From Neopusillimonas maritima (GTDB lineage Bacteria > Pseudomonadota > Gammaproteobacteria > Burkholderiales > Burkholderiaceae_B): a stretch of 64,000 nt of DNA. Below the pieces are notes generated by a model. It searched no databases. It was not told the DNA's origin and saw nothing but the letters and a program-made list of their open reading frames with translations. The stretch's first letter is position 1. Each line of letters begins with the position of its first letter. Position numbers and translations under genes: made by a program. This document shows positions 53,866 to 62,935 of the stretch, piece by piece. Where the stretch lies: assembly GCF_040930455.2 (NCBI RefSeq), contig NZ_CP170494.1. One strand, written 5' to 3'.

Positions 53866-55038
53866 ATGACAGACTTCAGCTGGCTCGACTGGCCGTTTTT
53901 TGATGAGCGTCACCCGCCGTTTGCGCGTGAGCTTGACCAATGGTGTGCCGAACACCTGGCCCACATCGATCACCACGATACCGATGAGGCCTGTCGGCAG
54001 TTGGTGAAAGCGCTGGGACACGGTGGGTGGCTCAACGTAGCGGTTCCTCAAGGGCCTGATGGTCGCTGGGGCGGACGTTGGCCGGAAATAGATTCCCGTG
54101 CGTTATGTATCGTGCGTGAAACCTTGGCCCGCCACGAAGGGTTGGCTGACTTTGCGTTTGCCATGCAAGGCCTGGGTAGCGGCGCTATTTCCATTGCCGG
54201 CAGCGACGCGTTGCGCGAAAAATATTTGCCCCGCGTGGCCAGTGGCGATGCGATTGCGGCTTTTGCCCTTTCTGAGCCCGATGCCGGGTCGGATGTCGCG
54301 GCAATGAGTTGCGAGGCTGTGCTGGATGGCGACCATTATGTGTTGAATGGTGAAAAAACCTGGATATCGAATGGGGGCATTGCCGATTTCTACTGCGTGT
54401 TTGTACGCACAGGCGAGGCCCCGGGCGCGCGAGGCATTACGGGCTTTGTAGTGGATGCCGACACACCGGGGTTGAATATTGCAGAACGAATCGATGTGAT
54501 CGCACCGCATCCGTTGGCGCGTTTGCATTTCGATAACTGTCGGGTGCCGGTCAGTCAGCGTTTGGGTGAAGGTGGCCAAGGGTTCAAAATCGCCATGATG
54601 ACGCTGGACATTTTCCGGGCGTCGGTGGCGGCCGCGGCACTGGGCTTTGCACGCAGAGCATTGCAGGAAGGTTTGGCTCGTGCCAAATCACGCAAAATGT
54701 TCGGTCAAACATTGGGTGATCTGCAGTTAACTCAAGCGGCGCTCGGTGATATGGCCATGGAAATCGACGCAGCGGCTTTGCTCACATACCGTGCCGCCTG
54801 GATGCGCGATGTACAAAAACAGCGCACGACGCGTGAAGCGGCCATGGCCAAAATGGCGGCAACCGAATCGGCTCAGCGTGTTATTGATCGCGCCTTACAA
54901 ATGTTCGGTGGCTTGGGTGTTAAATCCGGCGAGCCGGTTGAAAAACTTTATCGGGAAATTCGTGCACTACGTATTTACGAAGGGGCAACCGAAGTACAGA
55001 AATTGATTATTGCTCGCGAATTACTCAAAAACAGTTAA
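53866..55038 (+). CDS. Acyl-CoA dehydrogenase
   Basis: 390 residues with the ACAD signatures FALSEPDAGSDVAAM and a C-terminal FGGLGVKSGEPVEKLYREIRALRIYEGATEVQ (by residues about 346-377) including the catalytic glutamate region. FAD-dependent; would desaturate a cyclic acyl-CoA. Directly abuts the hydratase gene (TAAATG), so tightly coupled. Confidence 0.93.
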   Translation: MTDFSWLDWPFFDERHPPFARELDQWCAEHLAHIDHHDTDEACRQLVKALGHGGWLNVAVPQGPDGRWGGRWPEIDSRALCIVRETLARHEGLADFAFAMQGLGSGAISIAGSDALREKYLPRVASGDAIAAFALSEPDAGSDVAAMSCEAVLDGDHYVLNGEKTWISNGGIADFYCVFVRTGEAPGARGITGFVVDADTPGLNIAERIDVIAPHPLARLHFDNCRVPVSQRLGEGGQGFKIAMMTLDIFRASVAAAALGFARRALQEGLARAKSRKMFGQTLGDLQLTQAALGDMAMEIDAAALLTYRAAWMRDVQKQRTTREAAMAKMAATESAQRVIDRALQMFGGLGVKSGEPVEKLYREIRALRIYEGATEVQKLIIARELLKNS

Positions 55039-55054
55039 GCCGAAGGAGAGATAA

Positions 55055-56713
55055 ATGGAACGGTCTGCTCATAAGGACACCTTTGCCCGAGACAATTTGC
55101 CACCGCTTGAGCAGTGGCCGGAATTGTTGCTCGACGGCAATCCTGATGTTGCTTATCCGGCGCGTTTGAATTGTGCCGTCGAGTTGGTTGATGTCCATGT
55201 GAATGAAGGGCGTGGAGACCGTGTTGCCCTGCGCTGGCGCGAGGGCGACAACAAAAAAACCATGACATACAAAGAACTCATGGTCTTAACCAATCAAATA
55301 GCGCAGGTTCTTATCGACGATATGAAACTGGTGCCGGGCAACCGCGTGTTATTACGCGGCCCGAACAACCCCATGATGGCGGCCTCTTGGCTTGCCGTGG
55401 TTAAAGCCGGGCTGGTGGTAGTGCCTACCATGCCGCTGTTGCGCGCCAGTGAACTGAAGCCTATTGTTGAAAAAGCTGAAATCACAGCCGTGTTATGCGA
55501 TAAGCGCTTAGGTGACGAGGTGGAACATTGCCTCGACAGCAACCACCCTGCATACTGCCCGCAGTTGAAAGAGGTTCGGTACTTCTGCGACGACAGTGCC
55601 GATTCACTGGAATCGTTGGTGAAAACCAAATCTGAAACGTATGTGGCATGTGATACGGCCGTTGATGACGTCTGCCTGATTGCATTCACCAGCGGCACAA
55701 CCGGCAAACCTAAAGGTTGCATGCATTTCCATCGCGACGTGCTGGCCATGTGTGACACGTTCTCCAAGCATACTTTAAGAACACACGCCGACGACATTAT
55801 TACCGGTACACCACCTCTGGCCTTCACCTTTGGATTGGGCGGCATGCTGTGCTTTCCGCTACGGGTCGGTGGGTCAACGGTACTCATTGAAAAGCTTACG
55901 CCGGAAGAATTGCTTAAAACGGTCGACGATTTTGGTGTCACCATGACATTTACGGCGCCCACGTTCTACCGCCAAATGGCGCCGCTGGTTGGCCGTTTTT
56001 CTCTGGCCACTTTGAAGAAAACGGTATCGGCCGGCGAGGCTTTGCCCGACGCAACGCGCCAGCTTTGGAAAGAGGCAAGCGGCATTGAAATGATCGATGG
56101 CATTGGCGGCACGGAAATGATTCACGTGTTTGTGTCCAGCCCGCCTGAAGAGGTGCGTCGTGGTGCCATTGGTCGGGTCGTACCGGGTTACGTCGCGCAG
56201 GTGGTCGACGACGATTTCAAACCTTTGCCTCCGGGTGAGGTGGGGCGTTTGGCCGTCAAAGGCCCAACGGGTTGCCGTTATCTGAATGATGAACGCCAAA
56301 TGAAGTTTGTTCAGAATGGCTGGAATTTGCCCGGCGATACCTTCAAGATGGATGACGACGGCTACTTCTTTTACCAGGCGCGCAACGACGACATGATTAT
56401 TTCCGCCGGGTACAACATTGCCGGGCCGGAAGTGGAAGACGCCTTGCTGGCTCATGAAGCGGTGGCCGAATGCGGCGTTATCGGCCAGCCTGATCCCGAT
56501 CGCGGCAATATCGTTAAAGCTTTTATTGTGCTGAAACCGGGCTTCGAAGCGAACGATGCCATGGTTAAAACATTGCAGGATCACGTTAAGAACCAAATTG
56601 CACCCTATAAATATCCGCGTGCAATCGAGTTCGTTAAAACATTGCCCCGTACTGAAACCGGCAAGCTTCAGCGCTTTGTATTGCGCCAGAAAGAGCAGGG
56701 TCAGAAGGGCTGA
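55055..56713 (+). CDS. Aromatic acid-CoA ligase, probably 2-aminobenzoate-CoA ligase
   Basis: 552 residues of the AMP-forming ligase family: P-loop-like FTSGTTGKPKGCMHFHRD, GYNIAGPEVEDALL, and the C-terminal lysine in PRTETGKLQRF. It resembles the benzoate/2-aminobenzoate-CoA ligase group. It would feed the aryl-CoA into the monooxygenase. Ribosome-binding site AAGGAGAG precedes the ATG. Confidence 0.9.
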   Translation: MERSAHKDTFARDNLPPLEQWPELLLDGNPDVAYPARLNCAVELVDVHVNEGRGDRVALRWREGDNKKTMTYKELMVLTNQIAQVLIDDMKLVPGNRVLLRGPNNPMMAASWLAVVKAGLVVVPTMPLLRASELKPIVEKAEITAVLCDKRLGDEVEHCLDSNHPAYCPQLKEVRYFCDDSADSLESLVKTKSETYVACDTAVDDVCLIAFTSGTTGKPKGCMHFHRDVLAMCDTFSKHTLRTHADDIITGTPPLAFTFGLGGMLCFPLRVGGSTVLIEKLTPEELLKTVDDFGVTMTFTAPTFYRQMAPLVGRFSLATLKKTVSAGEALPDATRQLWKEASGIEMIDGIGGTEMIHVFVSSPPEEVRRGAIGRVVPGYVAQVVDDDFKPLPPGEVGRLAVKGPTGCRYLNDERQMKFVQNGWNLPGDTFKMDDDGYFFYQARNDDMIISAGYNIAGPEVEDALLAHEAVAECGVIGQPDPDRGNIVKAFIVLKPGFEANDAMVKTLQDHVKNQIAPYKYPRAIEFVKTLPRTETGKLQRFVLRQKEQGQKG

Positions 56714-56746
56714 ATCGGTTTATTCATTGATTTTTACGAGGCAAAT

Positions 56747-57160
56747 ATGAAAATTCTTCAACCTCCCAATTGGGCGGAACCCAAAGGTTATGCAAACGGC
56801 ACAATGGCTGAAGTGCAGGTGGGTAGCCGTATTATTTTTGTGGGCGGCCAAATCGGCTGGAATGCGCAGCAGGAGTTCGAAACGGACAACCTGGCGGAGC
56901 AGGTCGGGCAAACCTTGCGCAATATTGTTGATGTGCTGAAGGAAGGGGGCGCCGGCCCAGAGCACATTACCCGCATGACCTGGTATGTGGTCGACAAAAA
57001 AGAATATACATCGCAGCTACGCGAAATTGGCAAACAGTATCGTGCGGTTATTGGGCGTCATTTCCCTGCCATGACCGCTTTCGAGGTGGCGGCGCTTATT
57101 GAAGACCGTGCACGCGTGGAGATCGAGGTAACGGCGGTTGCTCCTGCGCCGTCGGCCTGA
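56747..57160 (+). CDS. RidA-family protein (enamine/imine deaminase type)
   Basis: 137 residues, YjgF/RidA fold (IIFVGGQIGWNAQQEF, LRNIVDVLKEGGAGPEHITRMTWYV). RidA proteins hydrolyse enamines and imines. As the last gene of an operon that likely produces a 2-amino-cyclohexene carboxyl-CoA, a vinylogous enamine, it is well placed to release ammonia. The link is inference from context. Ends 11 bases from the convergent hemL. Confidence 0.88.
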   Translation: MKILQPPNWAEPKGYANGTMAEVQVGSRIIFVGGQIGWNAQQEFETDNLAEQVGQTLRNIVDVLKEGGAGPEHITRMTWYVVDKKEYTSQLREIGKQYRAVIGRHFPAMTAFEVAALIEDRARVEIEVTAVAPAPSA

Positions 57161-57171
57161 CCTCCGGTTTG

Positions 57172-58449
57172 TTAAAGCGTTGCAAAAACCTTTTTCGCGG
57201 CTGCCAGGGTTTGTTCAATGACCTCGTCAGTATGGGTCGATGAAACAAACCCGGCCTCGAACGCCGAAGGCGCAAAGTAAACGCCTTGTTCGAGCATGCC
57301 GTGAAAGAATTGCTTGAACTGGTCGATATTGCAGCTTGACACTTCGTCGAAACTGCGTGGGATGCCGTCGCGGAAATACAAGCCGAACATGCCGCCGACG
57401 AAGTCGGCACTGAATGGAATCCCCGCTGCCTGGGCGTGTTCGCTTAACCCTTGTGTGAGCTTGCGTGTTTGTTGTTCGAGCTTGTCGTAGAACCCCGGCT
57501 CTGACAAGAGCTTGAGCGTAACCAGCCCCGCGGCGACGGCAACCGGGTTGCCCGACAGCGTTCCTGCCTGATACACCGGCCCCAGTGGTGCCACGCAGTC
57601 CATGATATCGGCCCGGCCTCCGAAAGCACCCACCGGCATCCCGCCGCCGATGACTTTTGCCAGGGTGGTGATATCGGGAGTAACTCCGGTTAAGCCTTGC
57701 ACACCTTGTGGGCCCACGCGAAAACCGGTCATGACTTCATCAAAAATCAATAATGCACCGTGTTGTGTGCAAAGCTCGCGTAACGTTTCCAGGAATCCGG
57801 CATCGGGCTTCACGAGATTCATGTTGCCGGCAATGGGTTCCACAATAATGCAGGCAATGTCGTTGCCTTGTTGCTCGAACGCGGCCCGCACAGCTTCAGG
57901 CTGGTTGAAATCAAGGACGATGGTGTGTTGAACGAACTCTTTGGGAACGCCGGCTGAAGTGGGATTGCCGAAAGTGAGCATGCCCGACCCGGCTTTCACT
58001 AACAGGCTGTCGGCGTGGCCGTGGTAACAACCTTCAAATTTGATGATTTTTGAACGCCCGGTGTAGCCTCGGGCAAGCCGGATGGCGCTCATGGTGGCTT
58101 CAGTGCCTGAACTGACCAAACGGACCTTTTCAATTGATGGCAGACGCGCGGCAATTGCTTCGGCGATGTCGATTTCCCCTTCGGAAGGCGCCCCGAAAGA
58201 AAGTCCGTCTACGGCGGCCCGTTGAACTGCCTCAATAACCTCAGGGTGAGCATGACCCAGAATGGCTGGGCCCCATGAACCCACATAGTCGATATATTGT
58301 GTGTTCTCTGCATCCCAAATATAGGGGCCTTGCGCGCGTTTGATGAAGCGTGGCACGCCTCCTACGGAACGAAAAGCGCGAACAGGTGAGTTGACGCCAC
58401 CTGGAATGGTTTTGCAGGCACGATCGAATAGTTCGGTATTACGGGACAT
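57172..58449 (-). CDS. hemL: Glutamate-1-semialdehyde 2,1-aminomutase
   Basis: 425 residues. PLP lysine is Lys265 in TTLAKVIGGGMP; SSGTEATMSAIRLAR, FEGCYHGHAD and IFDEVMTGFRV are conserved. Makes 5-aminolevulinate for haem and cobalamin-type tetrapyrroles. Probably transcribed behind thiE, 61 bases upstream. Confidence 0.97.
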   Translation of the reverse strand: MSRNTELFDRACKTIPGGVNSPVRAFRSVGGVPRFIKRAQGPYIWDAENTQYIDYVGSWGPAILGHAHPEVIEAVQRAAVDGLSFGAPSEGEIDIAEAIAARLPSIEKVRLVSSGTEATMSAIRLARGYTGRSKIIKFEGCYHGHADSLLVKAGSGMLTFGNPTSAGVPKEFVQHTIVLDFNQPEAVRAAFEQQGNDIACIIVEPIAGNMNLVKPDAGFLETLRELCTQHGALLIFDEVMTGFRVGPQGVQGLTGVTPDITTLAKVIGGGMPVGAFGGRADIMDCVAPLGPVYQAGTLSGNPVAVAAGLVTLKLLSEPGFYDKLEQQTRKLTQGLSEHAQAAGIPFSADFVGGMFGLYFRDGIPRSFDEVSSCNIDQFKQFFHGMLEQGVYFAPSAFEAGFVSSTHTDEVIEQTLAAAKKVFATL

Positions 58450-58510
58450 AGTGAATAAAAGGTGGATAGTTACGACAAAAGAGATAGAAGGTAAAGTATA
58501 AGCCCGGCTA

Positions 58511-59161
58511 TTAGGCTTCGAAAGCGTGGTTGAAACGTTGCGCCTGTGCGCGGATGTCGTTTGCTTCGAAAAGGCCGTTGATCACGGCAACGCTGGTGGC
58601 GCCTGCCCGAACCAGTGGCAGCGCATTTTCGGGGGTGATTCCGCCGATGGCGACAATGCCGGGGTGTGGTCCCGGCATTGCTGCCATTGCGGCACGGGTT
58701 TGTTGAAAGAGATCAAGGTCGGCCTTGACGGCATGGGGCTTTACGCTTGAAGGGTATACAGCGCCGAAGGCAACGTAATCGACTCCCATGTTCAGAGCTT
58801 GTTGCGCGCGCGCAAGCTCGTTGTAGCACGATGCGCCGATAAGCTTTCCCGGGCCGACGCGTTCTCGGGCAGTTCCGGGGTCGCCGTCTTCGCGGCCTAA
58901 ATGAACGCCGTCTGCATCTACAGCCAAGGCCAGTTCAATGCTGTCGTTCGCGATAAAAACGACGCCTTGGCGTTTGCATATTTCGCGTAGGCGGCCGGCT
59001 TTGTCGACTGCCTCATGCCCTGTTAAGGACTTTTGTCGCCATTGTAAAGCGGTCATGCCGCCTTCTGCGGCCTGTTCAACCGCGTCCACAAGTTTTTCAA
59101 AATCCGTCCATTCGGGCGTTATGCCGTACAAGCCGCGGGGGAATTTCAAGCGAGATGTCAT
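58511..59161 (-). CDS. thiE: Thiamine phosphate synthase
   Basis: 216 residues with LQWRQKSLTGHEAV, IANDSIELALAVDADGVHLGREDGD, GASCYNE, VAFGAVYPSSVK and IVAIGGITPENA. Joins HMP-PP with thiazole phosphate. The ATG overlaps the stop of the thiD-like gene as ATGA (59158-59161), so the two are co-translated. Confidence 0.96.
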   Translation of the reverse strand: MTSRLKFPRGLYGITPEWTDFEKLVDAVEQAAEGGMTALQWRQKSLTGHEAVDKAGRLREICKRQGVVFIANDSIELALAVDADGVHLGREDGDPGTARERVGPGKLIGASCYNELARAQQALNMGVDYVAFGAVYPSSVKPHAVKADLDLFQQTRAAMAAMPGPHPGIVAIGGITPENALPLVRAGATSVAVINGLFEANDIRAQAQRFNHAFEA

Positions 59162-59955
59162 GGTGTCGAGCGATTAAAAATTTGTGCACCCATACCAGGC
59201 CGGAATGCGCGGCCGGTTAATGGCAGTGCCAATTTTAGTGCCGATTCCGTTGCGTCGGGTACTGCGCGACCGCGGGCAAGTTCAACGGTCAGTGCGCAGG
59301 CGAGCGGACCATTCTGATGGCTGACCCGGGAAGTGGGGGGTGTCCAGGGCCAGTTAATTAAAGTTTGCTCCGGGCCGTGCAAAACATAAGCTCGTTGTCC
59401 CGGGCGTAACTCAGTGCCGGTGGTGAGTACCCATTTTGCTCCAAATTGCATAAGTGTTTTGGCGGGTGTCGTGCTACGACGGGGTAGCAGGCCATCGGCA
59501 ACCCATTGTGTCAATACACTGTTGTCGACCAGTATCAAGTCGGCTTGGGGTAATAAAAGCTCAAATGTGGCGTTAATGGCTTCGTCGGGGTCGAAATCGT
59601 CACTTTGCAATGCCTGCGGAGCGGTATGTAACTGCAGTAACAGAGGCACATTGGGATAGTCGGCGGCTATCTGGGCCAATACGCGCACTGAGTCAGTGGT
59701 GTACAGTGGACCTGCTTTGATGGCTTGCACATGCATGTCTTCCAGAAGGCAACGCGCCTGGTCATCAATGAGTTCCGCCGTAATGGCGTGAATCTCCTCG
59801 ATGTTGGCGGTGTCTTGTACGTGCAGTGCAGTTACCGTACTAAGCGCGTGCGCACCGAGCGTGCTACAGGTAATAGCATCGGCGGGCAGGCAACCCGACC
59901 CGCTTGGGTCGAAGGGGCCGTACAGAAGGACGAGAGGGGGCGAGGTTTCAAACAC
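59158..59955 (-). CDS. Degenerate ThiD-like protein (HMP-P kinase paralogue)
   Basis: 265 residues. It follows the ThiD pattern from start to end (GPFDPSGSG at 13-21, LSTVTALHVQDTAN, AIKAGPLYTTDSV) but the HGTGC anion-hole motif near the C-terminus is replaced (SHQNGPLACAL) and the metal/HMP-binding region is altered. Compared with the intact thiD at 4603-5433 it is likely inactive or has another role. Coupling with thiE suggests a regulatory or structural role in thiamine metabolism. Confidence 0.75.
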   Translation of the reverse strand: MFETSPPLVLLYGPFDPSGSGCLPADAITCSTLGAHALSTVTALHVQDTANIEEIHAITAELIDDQARCLLEDMHVQAIKAGPLYTTDSVRVLAQIAADYPNVPLLLQLHTAPQALQSDDFDPDEAINATFELLLPQADLILVDNSVLTQWVADGLLPRRSTTPAKTLMQFGAKWVLTTGTELRPGQRAYVLHGPEQTLINWPWTPPTSRVSHQNGPLACALTVELARGRAVPDATESALKLALPLTGRAFRPGMGAQIFNRSTP

Positions 59956-60063
59956 GAATCAAAAAACGCTTTACTATTGCGATAAGTAAAATTGACCCCA
60001 TTCTATAGGAACGGTTCCGCTTGTTGGTGGACCAAACGAAATTTTCAGTGAGTAACAAAAGTT

Positions 60064-60228
60064 ATGCGTACATGGATGTGCCTAATCTGCGGTTGGATAT
60101 ATGATGAGGAGGCTGGGTTGCCTGAAGAGGGGATTGCGCCGGGCACGCGTTGGGAAGATGTTCCGCCCAACTGGGTCTGTCCCGAATGTGGGGCGCGTAA
60201 GGAAGATTTTGAAATGATGGAAGTCTAA
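60064..60228 (+). CDS. Rubredoxin
   Basis: 54 residues starting MRTWMCLICGWIYDEEAG and ending in WVCPECGARKEDFEMMEV: two CxxC pairs (CLIC, CPEC) that bind one iron. Electron carrier. Divergent from the thiD-like gene and 40 bases before yqgE. Confidence 0.95.
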   Translation: MRTWMCLICGWIYDEEAGLPEEGIAPGTRWEDVPPNWVCPECGARKEDFEMMEV

Positions 60229-60268
60229 ACGTAATGATGGAACTTTAAACTGTCCAGGAGGGCGAGTC

Positions 60269-60859
60269 ATGGCATCGATACAACTTAATAATGAACTGAG
60301 CGTCGACTTGTCCAAACAATTCCTGCTGGCAATGCCAGGCATGGATATGGGTGAGTGGGCGCACAGTGTGGTGTTTTTATGTGAACACAACACGGAAGGC
60401 GCGTTGGGCTTGATTGTGAACCGACCCAGCGATATTACGGTGGCCGACATGCTGGAGCGGCTTGATCTGCAAGTGGAACCCGGCGTCGAAGCGGTTGCAG
60501 CACAGGCTGTTTATCACGGTGGGCCGGTGCATACCGACCGTGGTTTTGTCTTGCACACGGCAGGCAATAAAACCTATGCGTCAACCATCGATTTGGGCGA
60601 TTTCCAGCTCACGACTTCGCGCGATGTACTTGAAGACATCGCCAAAGGTGAAGGGCCTGAACAGTTTTTGGTGACCTTGGGTTATGCAGGTTGGGGCACC
60701 GGCCAGCTTGAAAGCGAACTTGCCCAGAATGCCTGGTTGAATGTCGAGGCCGCCCCATCGATTATTTTCGATATGCCTTACGAGGGGCGTTACGAAGCCG
60801 CGCTGGGCGCCTTGGGAATTCACTCGTCGATGCTTACGGGTGTAGCGGGGCATGCCTGA
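60269..60859 (+). CDS. yqgE: YqgE/AlgH family protein (UPF0301)
   Basis: 196 residues with the family motifs FLLAMPGMD, VVFLCEHNTEGALGLIVNRP and HGGPVHTDRGFVLHT. Molecular role not known. Overlaps ruvX by eight bases, the conserved pair. Confidence 0.95.
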   Translation: MASIQLNNELSVDLSKQFLLAMPGMDMGEWAHSVVFLCEHNTEGALGLIVNRPSDITVADMLERLDLQVEPGVEAVAAQAVYHGGPVHTDRGFVLHTAGNKTYASTIDLGDFQLTTSRDVLEDIAKGEGPEQFLVTLGYAGWGTGQLESELAQNAWLNVEAAPSIIFDMPYEGRYEAALGALGIHSSMLTGVAGHA

Positions 60860-61256
60860 CAAGGTTTTGCTGGCATTTGATTTTGGGCAGAAGAAGATTG
60901 GCGTGGCGGTCGGCAACAGCCTCACCCGCCAGGCCCGTCCGCTCACGATATTGTTTCCAAAAACACGGGTTGAGCGTTTCAATCAGGTTGCCGCTTTGCT
61001 TAAAGAGTGGCAGCCGGATCAACTGGTTGTTGGTTTGCCGCTTACAATTGACGGTTTGGAACAAGAGGCGTCGCGAGCTTGCAGGCGGTTTGCCAATCAG
61101 TTGAATGGGCGCTTTGGTATTGATGTGCAGTTGGTTGATGAGAGGGGTTCCAGCCTTGAGGCGCAAGATTTGCTGGGTAGTCATGCCCCCGACGACGCCA
61201 TGGCTGCCGCAGTTATCTTGCAGCGCTATCTTGATGCGCTGGGTTCGCTTGAATAA
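60852..61256 (+). CDS. ruvX: Holliday junction resolvase-like RNase, YqgF/RuvX
   Basis: 134 residues, RNase H-like fold: LLAFDFGQKKIGVAVGN, LVVGLPLTIDG, VQLVDERGSSLEA and DDAMAAAVILQRYL. Implicated in 16S rRNA 5' end maturation. The pyrR and pyrB genes often found next are absent. Confidence 0.95.
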   Translation: MPDKVLLAFDFGQKKIGVAVGNSLTRQARPLTILFPKTRVERFNQVAALLKEWQPDQLVVGLPLTIDGLEQEASRACRRFANQLNGRFGIDVQLVDERGSSLEAQDLLGSHAPDDAMAAAVILQRYLDALGSLE

Positions 61257-61265
61257 GAGGTCGTT

Positions 61266-62042
61266 TTGCGTTTGATTCTGTTTTCGATCCGGTTTCCGCT
61301 GGTTTTAATCTGGCTTATTTCATGTCTGGTTTGCGTTGCACTGATTTATCCATTCGTTTCGGTGGAAGTGCGCAATGCGATGAATCATCATTGGTCCAGA
61401 GCCCTGATGTTTTTGTGCGGCGTAAAAATAAACGTCCTGGGCAAGCCAACACTTCAAGGTTCGGCGCTTTGGGTGGCCAACCATGTTTCCTGGATCGATA
61501 TTTATGTGTTGGCCAGTGTGCGGTGTGTCGCATTTATCGCCAAAAGTGAAATCCGTGATTGGCCGGTTATTGGCTGGCTGGTTGCCAAGGTTGGCACAAT
61601 TTTTGTGAATCGCAGTCAACGAAACTCGGTGCGTCAGGTAGGCACCGATATGCAAAAGTTGTTTGACCATAACATGGTGATCGGGCTATTCGCGGAGGGG
61701 ACAACCAGCCGAGGTTTTGACGTTTTGCCCTTTCATAGCAGTTTGTTTGAGCCACCGGTTCGGGCCGGTATTACGATCCAACCTGTTGCCTTGCGATTCT
61801 TTCACAAAGGCCGTCGTAGCGATTATCTGGCTTTCGTGGGCAATGAAAGCCTGCTTCACAATTTATGGGTTTTATTAGGTACAACCGGTGCGATGGTCGA
61901 GGTCGAGTTCATGCCGCCTGTCCCGGTTGAACAATATGAAGGCGGGCGTGCAAAGGTTGCCGATTATGTGCGGGAGCAAATTCGCTCGGCTGTGATGCGA
62001 GACTTGGAGCCTGCGGCCCAAGAGGAACCTTTGGCCGCTTAA
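61266..62042 (+). CDS. Lysophospholipid acyltransferase (PlsC type)
   Basis: 258 residues from a TTG start at 61266, six bases after GAGG. An N-terminal membrane helix precedes the catalytic HX4D motif (His73, Asp78 in ANHVSWIDI) and FAEGTTSRG. Transfers acyl chains to 1-acyl-glycerol-phosphate or a related lipid. Follows ruvX by nine bases. Confidence 0.9.
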   Translation: MRLILFSIRFPLVLIWLISCLVCVALIYPFVSVEVRNAMNHHWSRALMFLCGVKINVLGKPTLQGSALWVANHVSWIDIYVLASVRCVAFIAKSEIRDWPVIGWLVAKVGTIFVNRSQRNSVRQVGTDMQKLFDHNMVIGLFAEGTTSRGFDVLPFHSSLFEPPVRAGITIQPVALRFFHKGRRSDYLAFVGNESLLHNLWVLLGTTGAMVEVEFMPPVPVEQYEGGRAKVADYVREQIRSAVMRDLEPAAQEEPLAA

Positions 62043-62074
62043 TGAGATCAAGCTGAGCACGGCCGGCTGTGGCT

Positions 62075-62935
62075 TTAAGCGGAGCCTGGTGTTTGGTGGC
62101 TGATGCAGTCAATCTGAACCAGTTTGCGATCACTTAAACGCAGTGCTGTCAGTTTGCCGCCCCAAACGCATCCTGTATCCAGGCAAATTGCGTCCGGGCG
62201 AATCATGAGCCCGAGCGTAGACCAATGGCCAAAGACAATGGTTGTGTTTTGTGTGGCCCGGTCGGGAACATCGAACCAAGGCATCAGGTAGTCGGGTGCT
62301 TCGCTGCCCGGCGCGTTTTTATATGATAAATCCATGCGCCCTTTAACGTCACACATGCGTATGCGCGTGAGTGCGTTAATCACAATACGCAGACGTTTGT
62401 TTGGCCCAAGGCCGTCGCGCCAGCGATCGGGCTCGTTGCCATACATTTTTTCAAGGTGTTGCCGCCAATGTCTGGACTGCAACGCATGTTCCACTTCGGC
62501 AGCCAATGCCATGGTTTGTTTTAGCGTCCATGGTGCCAGTACGCCCGCATGAACAAGCAAATGGTTTTGTTCATAGTGGGCCATCGGTCGATGACGCAGC
62601 CATTCAATAATCTCGTCGGCGTCGGGCGCCCCGAGAATGTCGGCGATGGTGTCGGATTTTCCAGGTTTGCGCACGCCCGCGGCGACTGCAAGCAAGTTCA
62701 GGTCGTGATTGCCCAAAACGGTGACGGCCTTGTTGCCCATGCCCATAATACGACGTACGGTATCAAGTGAGCGCGGGCCGCGATTTACAATGTCGCCGGC
62801 GAACCAGAAGCGTGCGCCGTTGTCGGCAACGACTGCCGGGTGTTCAAGTAATTGGTCCAGGGCCGAACAGCATCCTTGAATATCGCCGATGACCCAGGTT
62901 GGGGGCGCAAGGGGGGAAGCGGGGGTGAGACTCAT
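62075..62935 (-). CDS. apaH: Symmetrical bis(5'-nucleosyl)-tetraphosphatase
   Basis: 286 residues of the metallophosphatase fold: VIGDIQGCCSALDQLLE, FAGDIVNRGPRS, TVLGNHDLNLLAVA, LLVHAGVLAPW, and IVFGHWSTLGL. Hydrolyses Ap4A to two ADP. Start overlaps the lptG stop as ATGA. Confidence 0.95.
   Translation of the reverse strand: MSLTPASPLAPPTWVIGDIQGCCSALDQLLEHPAVVADNGARFWFAGDIVNRGPRSLDTVRRIMGMGNKAVTVLGNHDLNLLAVAAGVRKPGKSDTIADILGAPDADEIIEWLRHRPMAHYEQNHLLVHAGVLAPWTLKQTMALAAEVEHALQSRHWRQHLEKMYGNEPDRWRDGLGPNKRLRIVINALTRIRMCDVKGRMDLSYKNAPGSEAPDYLMPWFDVPDRATQNTTIVFGHWSTLGLMIRPDAICLDTGCVWGGKLTALRLSDRKLVQIDCISHQTPGSA

Noticed and set aside
60008..60018. GGAACGGTTCC palindrome between the thiD-like gene and rubredoxin
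   Set aside because: Only five-bp arms; too short to support an operator call.
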